The notes beneath the pieces were generated by a model. The model saw nothing but the letters and a program-made list of their open reading frames with translations, had not been told where the DNA came from and did no database searches. The position numbers and the translations under genes are program-made. A stretch of DNA of 64,000 bases, taken from contig NZ_JAJERB010000001.1 of the NCBI RefSeq assembly GCF_020685205.1, positions 682,001 to 746,000 on the forward strand. The letters are read 5' to 3'. This DNA is from Hymenobacter translucens. GTDB lineage: Bacteria; Bacteroidota; Bacteroidia; Cytophagales; Hymenobacteraceae. Position 1 is the first letter of the stretch. Each line of letters begins with the position of its first letter. Positions 58,465 through 64,000 of this stretch are shown piece after piece.

Positions 58465-60135
58465 CTACCAGCCGCTGTAGTACACGGTCCAGTCGCCGAC
58501 GTGCTCGTGCTGGGGGAAGTAGCGCAGCATCCACTCACTTTCGGGGCGGATTTTGTTTTTGACGAGCAGCACGGGCTTCTGCTCCAGCAGCTGCAGCAGG
58601 TATTGGTCCTGCTCGGGGTCGTTTTCTTCCTGGAGGGAAATCAGGTTCTGGCGCCAGGTGGAGTCGGGCTCGAACTGCGTTTCCCGCTTCAGGTCGTCGT
58701 TGTCGAAGTACAGGGAAATAGGCTGACGGCCGGTTTCAAAAGCCAGGGACGGCAGCAGCTGGTCAAACACCAGTACCGGGCGGTTCTGCAGGTTATGGGT
58801 TTGCAGCACTTCCGCCAGGGGCCGGCTGCTGCGCAGGCTGCCCTCGTTCTGCCGCAGCAGGGGCTTGAGCGTAAGCAGCAGCGTTACGGTGAACAGCACG
58901 GCCACGGTCAGCAGCTTGGGGGCTACCCGCACTTCCGTCCAGAGCGCCTGCACCAGGACCAGCACCACAATGCCTACCGCGGGCCAGGCCGAGGTAGCCG
59001 GAGCCGCCGTCAGGGGCAAACTCAGCGCCACGGTCAGCACCGGCAGCAAACACAGCGCCGCCAGCACCAGTCCGTACAGGGCGACCAGGCCCACGTGCCA
59101 GCGGTAAAGCAGCGCGTCGGTGAGGCGACTCAGGTAGTGCACCGTGAGCAACGCCAGGCCGGCAAACAACGGCAGCACGTACAGCAGCAGCTTGGATTTC
59201 GATAATGAAAAGAACACCAGCGGCATGACAATCCAGAAGAGGAGCACGTTGCGCCAGCGTTGCGGCACTTCCCGCCACCGCGTGCGCACCATCTGAACCA
59301 GCAGCATCAGCGACCAGGGCAGGCTGGTAGCCGGCACCAGCACCAGGTAAAACCACCACGGCGCCTGCCGCTTGAAGGTAGTCGTGGCAAACCGCTCCAC
59401 CGTCTGGTTGAACAGAAAGTAGCGCAGAAACGCCGGGTTTTCCGCAACCAGAAACGCATACCACCCTACTCCCACGACCAGCCCCAGGCCGGCGGCCAGC
59501 AGGTGATGCACGGTAAACGGACGCCGGGCCTGCCTTTGCCGGAAGTAAAAGCCGACAACGGCCATCAGCGGCAGCACCGCGCCCACCGGCCCCTTCGTCA
59601 GGAATGCCAGCCCCAGGCTTAGCCAGCACAGGTACAGCCAGCCCGCTTTGCCGGCCTGGTAATAGCGCAGAATGGCGTAGGTGGCCAGCAGCTCCCAGGT
59701 GGCCAGGTAGGCATCGGTGGTCAGGTTCAGGGCCGACACCAGCACGGCCGGAAACGTGGCGTAGATTACCGCCGCAGCCAGCGCCCGGCGGTTGTCGCCC
59801 TCGAAAAGCAGCTGTCCCAGCCCGTACACCAGCGCCACCTGAGCCAGCACGGCCAGCACCGGGAGCAGGCGCACGGCCCCGGCTCCCCCGCCAAACAACG
59901 CCAGACCAGCCGCCGTGAGCCAGTACGTGAGCGGGGGTTTGTGAAAGTGCTGAATGCCGAGCAGGCGCGGGTGCAGCCAGTCGCCGGTAGCCAGCATTTC
60001 CCGGCCCATCTCGGCGTAGCGGGCTTCGCTGCTTTCCAGTACCCCCCAGGCCCCCAGGTTAACCAGAAAGGCTGCCCCCAACGCCATCAGCAAAAGCCAT
60101 AACCACAGGCGGGACGACATCGGAACACGGGGCAT
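58465..60135 (-). CDS. glycosyltransferase family 39 / ArnT-like membrane protein
   Basis: A 556-aa polytopic GT-C glycosyltransferase. The first periplasmic loop has VLESSEARYAEMGREMLATGDWLHP with the catalytic acidic residues, followed by FHKPPLTYWLTAAGLALFG. Many transmembrane helices follow (about 10-12), and a periplasmic C-terminal domain of about 115 aa (RPVLVFDQLLPSLAFETG). Relatives use polyprenyl-phosphate sugars (for example ArnT, lipid A modification). Donor and acceptor are unknown. The ATG at 60135 is supported by the -7 box TACTTTTG at 60165-60158. Confidence 0.9.
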   Translation of the reverse strand: MPRVPMSSRLWLWLLLMALGAAFLVNLGAWGVLESSEARYAEMGREMLATGDWLHPRLLGIQHFHKPPLTYWLTAAGLALFGGGAGAVRLLPVLAVLAQVALVYGLGQLLFEGDNRRALAAAVIYATFPAVLVSALNLTTDAYLATWELLATYAILRYYQAGKAGWLYLCWLSLGLAFLTKGPVGAVLPLMAVVGFYFRQRQARRPFTVHHLLAAGLGLVVGVGWYAFLVAENPAFLRYFLFNQTVERFATTTFKRQAPWWFYLVLVPATSLPWSLMLLVQMVRTRWREVPQRWRNVLLFWIVMPLVFFSLSKSKLLLYVLPLFAGLALLTVHYLSRLTDALLYRWHVGLVALYGLVLAALCLLPVLTVALSLPLTAAPATSAWPAVGIVVLVLVQALWTEVRVAPKLLTVAVLFTVTLLLTLKPLLRQNEGSLRSSRPLAEVLQTHNLQNRPVLVFDQLLPSLAFETGRQPISLYFDNDDLKRETQFEPDSTWRQNLISLQEENDPEQDQYLLQLLEQKPVLLVKNKIRPESEWMLRYFPQHEHVGDWTVYYSGW

Positions 60136-60157
60136 AGCAGCGGATTTGGTGAGCAGG

Positions 60158-60165
60158 CAAAAGTA
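60158..60165 (-). promoter_or_regulatory. -7 promoter box for the GT39-like gene
   Basis: On the minus strand TACTTTTG matches TAnnTTTG exactly and puts transcription start about 15 nt before the ATG at 60135. No clear TTG at the -33 position. Confidence 0.4.
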
Positions 60166-60293
60166 GGACGAAGTTGGCGGCTCCGGGTTTCGACGGCTGA
60201 AGCACGCCGCCGGACGCGGCCCGCCTGCTTTAAGCAATGAACATAGCCGGGCGGGCCGGGTTGTTGAGTACGCCCATCATTCTTTCTGCCGCC

Positions 60294-61769
60294 ATGAAAA
60301 TTCTGCTCACGGGTGCCAATGGCTACATCGGCCGCCGCCTGCTGCCCCTGCTGGTGGAAGCCGGGCATGAGGTGGTCTGCCTGGTGCGCGACCCCCGCCG
60401 GTTCGAGCTGCCCGAGCGCCTAAGCCAGCGGGTGCAGGTGGCGCAGGGCGACCTGCTGCAGCCAGATTCCCTGACTACGCTGCCCACCGACCTCGACGCC
60501 GCGTATTATCTGGTACACTCCATGAGCGGGCACGACCAAGACTTTGTGCGGGCCGAGCAGGAGTCAGCCGAAAACTTTACCGCCTACCTCGACCAGACCA
60601 CCGCCCGGCAGGTTGTCTACCTCAGTGGCATTGCCAACGACCAGGATCTGTCGGCCCACCTTCGCTCCCGCAAGGCCGTGGAAAGCGTGCTGGGCAAAGC
60701 CCGACATGCGGCCCTTACCGTGCTGCGCGCCAGCATCATCATCGGCTCGGGGTCGGCTTCGTTTGAGATTATCCGGGACCTCGTGGAAAAGCTGCCGGTG
60801 ATGGTAACGCCGCGGTGGCTGAACTCCCGCTGCCAGCCCATCGGCATCCGGGACGTGATGCACTACCTCACGGCGGTGCTCGACAACCCCGCCTGCCTGG
60901 GCCAGAGCTTCGACATCGGCGGACCGGACGTTTTGACCTACAAGCAGATGCTGCTGGGGCTGGCGGCGCAGCGCGGGTACCGGCGCCTCATCATCACGGT
61001 GCCCGTGCTCACGCCCCGGCTGTCGTCGTGGTGGCTGTTCCTGGTGACGCGCACCACGTTTTCCCTGGCCCAGAGCCTGGTGGAGAGCCTGCGTAACGAT
61101 ACGGTTGCTGACCCTCGCCGCAGCATTGCCCGGGTACTGCCCCACGCCTGTATGCGCTACGCCGAGGCCCTGGCGCTGGCCTTTACCCGTATCGAGCAGA
61201 ACGAAGTCATCAGCAGCTGGAAGGACGCGGTGAGCAGCGGGGTGATGGAGCAGAACTACATGGACTTCGTGCAGATTCCGCAACACGGCATGCTTACCGA
61301 CCGGCAAACCCTGCGGTTCAGCCGCCCGCCGGAGCAGGTGCTGCGCAACATCTGGAGCATCGGGGGGCGGCGGGGCTGGTACAAGGTGGACTGGCTGTGG
61401 CGCCTGCGCGGGCTGATGGACAAGGCAGTAGGCGGCGTGGGTTTGCGCCGGGGCCGCCGCTCCCCCACCGACCTGCGCGCCGGCGACCCGCTGGACTTCT
61501 GGCGCGTGCTGGTGGCCGACCGGGCCGGGCGGCGGCTGCTGCTCTACGCCGAAATGAAGCTCCCCGGCGAGGCCTGGCTGCAGTTTCGCATTCTACCCCA
61601 CAGCGACGGTACGCACACCCTGGAGCAGCTGGCCGCGTTCCGGCCCGAGGGCCTGGCCGGAAGGCTGTACTGGTATTCGCTGGTGCCCTTTCACTTCGTG
61701 ATTTTCAAGGGTATGGTGGAGAATATTGTTCAGTATGGAGCCGCGGATCAGGCAACAGCGGAGAGCTGA
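60294..61769 (+). CDS. SDR family NAD(P)-binding protein with DUF2867 domain
   Basis: 491 aa. N-terminal atypical SDR (about 1-300): MKILLTGANGYIGRRLLPLL with GxxGxxG, LVRDPRRFELPERL, YYLVHSMSGHDQDF, VYLSGIANDQDLSAHLRSR. The C-terminal part (about 340-480) is the DUF2867 domain (WSIGGRRGWYKVDWLWRLRG, DFWRVLVADRAGRRLLLYAEMKLPGEAWL). Such two-domain proteins are common and of unknown substrate. The ATG at 60294 begins the Rossmann fold; another ATG at 60237 gives an unneeded 19-aa extension. Confidence 0.92.
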   Translation: MKILLTGANGYIGRRLLPLLVEAGHEVVCLVRDPRRFELPERLSQRVQVAQGDLLQPDSLTTLPTDLDAAYYLVHSMSGHDQDFVRAEQESAENFTAYLDQTTARQVVYLSGIANDQDLSAHLRSRKAVESVLGKARHAALTVLRASIIIGSGSASFEIIRDLVEKLPVMVTPRWLNSRCQPIGIRDVMHYLTAVLDNPACLGQSFDIGGPDVLTYKQMLLGLAAQRGYRRLIITVPVLTPRLSSWWLFLVTRTTFSLAQSLVESLRNDTVADPRRSIARVLPHACMRYAEALALAFTRIEQNEVISSWKDAVSSGVMEQNYMDFVQIPQHGMLTDRQTLRFSRPPEQVLRNIWSIGGRRGWYKVDWLWRLRGLMDKAVGGVGLRRGRRSPTDLRAGDPLDFWRVLVADRAGRRLLLYAEMKLPGEAWLQFRILPHSDGTHTLEQLAAFRPEGLAGRLYWYSLVPFHFVIFKGMVENIVQYGAADQATAES

Positions 61770-61796
61770 CGACAGGGGCTCCCCGCACAAACAACA

Positions 61797-62021
61797 TTAA
61801 AACCGCCGCACCAGCCACATCACGAGGCTCAGCAGCACACTCACGAGCAGCATCGACACCCAGGGCACGTAGAGCCGGAAGCCGGGCCGCTCCACCTGCA
61901 CGTCGCCGGGCAGGCGCCCAAACCAGTTGAGCAGACTGCCCCCGCCGAGCCAGAGGATAGCGCCCACCACCGCCACGCCCAGGCCGATGAGAACGAGCAG
62001 CTTTCCGAGTTGGGGAGTCAT
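61797..62021 (-). CDS. DUF2905 membrane protein
   Basis: A 74-aa protein with two transmembrane helices (LLVLIGLGVAVVGAILWLG and VSMLLVSVLLSLVMWLV) and the loop GRLPGDVQVERPGFRLYVP, the DUF2905 signature. Its role is unknown; the family is broadly distributed. It is convergent with the SDR gene by 27 bp. Confidence 0.9.
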   Translation of the reverse strand: MTPQLGKLLVLIGLGVAVVGAILWLGGGSLLNWFGRLPGDVQVERPGFRLYVPWVSMLLVSVLLSLVMWLVRRF

Positions 62022-62128
62022 CAGAGGTCAGGCTTGAGGTGGCTGGAACACGATTTTAAGGCCCTGTATACGCACCGGCTCCGTATGAAGCTGTCAGGGC
62101 CCTGCTGCTGTCCGGCACACTCCGGGGT

Positions 62129-63541
62129 TTACGCTATTTCCCGCCGAATTGCCAGCGCAAGGTCAGTTATGAGCGCGGGAAGCGCTAGCAGCACATTTTC
62201 ACCGGCGGCAGAAATGGTTGTCAGCTCTCCAACCGAACGGCCGGTTACAGTAGCCCAGAGGGTGACCCGGTAGCTACCCGCAGCTAACCCAGGTACCGTG
62301 AGCCGTACTGGCAGAGCCCCCGCGCTTTTGCGTACCAGCTTCTGCTTGTCGCGCTGGTTTTGGCGCAGCAGCCACACAATAGCTTGATGGTCGTCACCGC
62401 AGGCAAAGGCCACAAACTCAGAAGTCGACAGCTCGATTTCCGCGTTGAGGTTGCGGCGCCGGAAGCTGGCCCAGTCGATAAGGTCGGCAAAGCCCGCCAG
62501 ACTGCGCTGGGCGGCCCGCATGCCGTGGGTGAGCACGTGGGGGCGGCGGTAAGGCCAGCGCAGCCCGCCCCCGGCCCCACCCGAAGCCAGGTGCGCCCAC
62601 TGCATATGGCGAAAATACTCGTCGTCGAACGGTTCGGGCAGGATGCGCCGACGATCCTTGTAGGCGCGAATGGGGCCGTGCTCGGAGTCGAGGAAAGGCT
62701 TGGGCGGCTGCAGCTGACTTAAGGCCTCGCGCGTCAGCCGGCCGGTGCAGATGGCCGGAGCCACCGTGTCGCGCGGCTTGTCGATCGTAGACTTGTCGTA
62801 GAAGTGCGTCGAGGCGAAGTCCAGCTCCGGGTGGCGGAAGATAACTTCGGCCACGGCCGGGTGTCCGTCGAGCACCGGCCCGAACAAAGAAACCGTCTGC
62901 GGATGGGTGCGGCCGTGCAGGCGCAGCTCTTCGGCCCGCAGATGCAGGCTGATATCGGTGATGAAGTCGTCGAAGCCGGCGGTGCTGTTGCCGGCGTGGG
63001 CCGGGTGAATCTCGTTCCAGAGGTCCCAGGCGAACAGCACCCCGCTCCCGCCCCACCACTCCGTGGCAAAGCTCAGTCGGTTTTTGATGGCCTGCCGCAT
63101 GCCGGGGTTGAACAGCCATTGCGTCCGGGTGCGGCAGGGCCCACCGTTAGCGGCGTTGTACGGATGATGCTTCCAGCGCCGCCACATCCAGAACGTGTCG
63201 TAGGGCGTGAGCAGCACGCGCAGGCCGTGGGTTTCGCAGAGCGCGAACAGGTCGTCCCAGAGCTGCACCATGTTGGGCTGGAACCGCCCCACCGGCCGCT
63301 CGAAGTAGCGGTTCTCGGTCTGGCAGTACTCCAGCATAAAGCGCAGCACGGTTACGCCGTGGGCCGCCAGCCAGGCCAGGTGCCGATCCACGGCGCCCAG
63401 GTCGCGGCGCCGGAACAGCCCGGCGAAATCCGGCCACGTAACCGCATCATTCTGCCCGATGGGCGTCCACGGCCGGCCTTCGCCGGTGACAAAGTACGGG
63501 GCGCCGGATGCCACCTGAATCCACGGCAGGGGCTTGCTCAT
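62129..63541 (-). CDS. GH5-like glycoside hydrolase without signal peptide
   Basis: A 470-aa TIM-barrel hydrolase. YFVTGEGRPWTPIGQNDAV starts the barrel; LAAHGVTVLRFMLEYC is followed by LLTPYDTFWMWRRW. The acid/base glutamate E177 lies in AWDLWNEIHPA and the nucleophile E287 in PFLDSEHGPIRAYK. About 90 C-terminal residues form a beta-sandwich (LTVPGLAAGSYRVTLWATV). No export signal is visible, so a cytoplasmic glycan or oligosaccharide is the likely substrate; relatives include beta-mannanase-like enzymes. Confidence 0.85.
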   Translation of the reverse strand: MSKPLPWIQVASGAPYFVTGEGRPWTPIGQNDAVTWPDFAGLFRRRDLGAVDRHLAWLAAHGVTVLRFMLEYCQTENRYFERPVGRFQPNMVQLWDDLFALCETHGLRVLLTPYDTFWMWRRWKHHPYNAANGGPCRTRTQWLFNPGMRQAIKNRLSFATEWWGGSGVLFAWDLWNEIHPAHAGNSTAGFDDFITDISLHLRAEELRLHGRTHPQTVSLFGPVLDGHPAVAEVIFRHPELDFASTHFYDKSTIDKPRDTVAPAICTGRLTREALSQLQPPKPFLDSEHGPIRAYKDRRRILPEPFDDEYFRHMQWAHLASGGAGGGLRWPYRRPHVLTHGMRAAQRSLAGFADLIDWASFRRRNLNAEIELSTSEFVAFACGDDHQAIVWLLRQNQRDKQKLVRKSAGALPVRLTVPGLAAGSYRVTLWATVTGRSVGELTTISAAGENVLLALPALITDLALAIRREIA

Positions 63542-63570
63542 GTGTATGTCTCCTGTGCGCTGCCGGCCGT

Positions 63571-64000
63571 CTACTTCTTGTCAAACACAAACTCCACCTT
63601 GCCCTCGGGCGTCACCGTCAGCGCAGCCTCAAACTTTTGATTGGTGCGCTGGGAGGTGAAGCCGCGGATGACGCCGGTCTTGCCCCGCCGCAGCAGCTGG
63701 GCCACCTGGGCATCGGTGAGCTGGCGGCCGCAGAGCTCCAGTGGCACCCGGAACTGGCAGTCTTCGCGGAAGCGGGAGCAGCCCCAGGCGCTTTTGCCCT
63801 TGAGCATCGTGCCCAGGCGGCACACCGGGCAGGGAATCTGCTGGGGCTTGTCATCGGCGGCGGGCTTGCTTTCGGCGGCGCGCACCAGCTCCAGCCCGGC
63901 CGGGGTCAGCTTGATGGCCGCGTCGAACTTCTGCCCGAGGTCGTCGATAAAGCCCTTGATAACCGGGGTCCGTCCTTTCGTGACCAGCGCCACAGCCTGC
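63571..64000 (-). CDS. DNA topoisomerase III C-terminal part (partial)
   Basis: The reverse strand is open to the window edge (143 codons visible). It contains two copies of the topo IA C-terminal module (LVTKGRTPVIKGFIDDLGQKFDAAIKL and LLRRGKTGVIRGFTSQRTNQKFEAALTV) around a four-cysteine zinc finger (CPVCRLGTMLKGKSAWGCSRFREDC). These are the repeats found at the end of Bacteroidota TopB. The catalytic part is outside the window. The gene lies 30 bp upstream of the GH5-like gene. Confidence 0.82.
   Translation of the reverse strand, partial: QAVALVTKGRTPVIKGFIDDLGQKFDAAIKLTPAGLELVRAAESKPAADDKPQQIPCPVCRLGTMLKGKSAWGCSRFREDCQFRVPLELCGRQLTDAQVAQLLRRGKTGVIRGFTSQRTNQKFEAALTVTPEGKVEFVFDKK

Overview
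The window comes from a GC-rich member of the Bacteroidota, most likely Cytophagales and close to Hymenobacter. The reasons are: a C-terminal type IX secretion (T9SS) sorting domain on a giant hydrolase; lipoproteins with Bacteroidota-style lipoboxes; start codons without Shine-Dalgarno sequences; several promoters of the Bacteroidota form (TTG about 20 bp before TAnnTTTG); and an ECF sigma factor coupled to a fused anti-sigma/outer-membrane-barrel protein. The genus is inferred from overall gene content and style, not from a marker gene. No tRNA, rRNA, CRISPR array, insertion sequence or prophage was seen. The content looks chromosomal and mostly housekeeping or metabolic.
Layout. 1-5.1 kb (minus strand): an operon of a small winged-helix-like protein, an OppC-type permease and a GAF-SpoIIE phosphatase cut by the window edge; then a membrane cytochrome c, a family 2 glycosyltransferase and a flippase-like membrane protein. 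5.2-10.7 kb: ruvC, a PhzF isomerase, and a sigma / anti-sigma-barrel / lipoprotein cluster. 10.7-16.8 kb: hutI, a histone-H1-like protein, pncA, a 2'-5' RNA ligase-like protein, mqo and a methyltransferase. 16.9-24.7 kb: a small secreted protein, a CtlX-like amidinohydrolase, a PQQ-propeller-like protein and a T9SS-exported GH85 endo-beta-N-acetylglucosaminidase. 24.8-33 kb: MBL hydrolase, GAF protein, SDR, PAP2, SH3-like lipoprotein, a voltage-gated potassium channel with a zinc-ribbon tail, and small enzymes. 33.3-41.4 kb: a frameshifted lipoprotein gene, hutU, a Thr/Gly repeat lipoprotein, a second MBL protein, a DUF4097 protein, hutG and yebC. 41.7-47.9 kb: SMR transporter, serine hydrolase, two pseudouridine synthases, proline iminopeptidase and a GNAT enzyme. 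48-53.6 kb: a biotin cluster bioB-bioF-bioD-bioA followed by an overlapping beta-ketoacyl synthase. 53.7-58.2 kb: M28 peptidase, then lysC and lysA separated by a repeat hairpin. 58.4-64 kb: GT39-type glycosyltransferase, a DUF2867-type SDR, DUF2905, a GH5-like glycosidase and the 3' end of a topoisomerase III gene.
How genes work together. Histidine breakdown is represented by three scattered genes (hutI, hutU, hutG), all on the minus strand, with no hutH in view. Biotin synthesis from a pimeloyl thioester to biotin is complete; the terminal beta-ketoacyl synthase is a candidate for making the pimeloyl precursor, since no bioC or bioH is present here. lysC and lysA supply the first and last steps of lysine synthesis. 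Intergenic space is rich in strong hairpin terminators and in nested inverted repeats built from short repeated words, which are the least explained sequence in the window.
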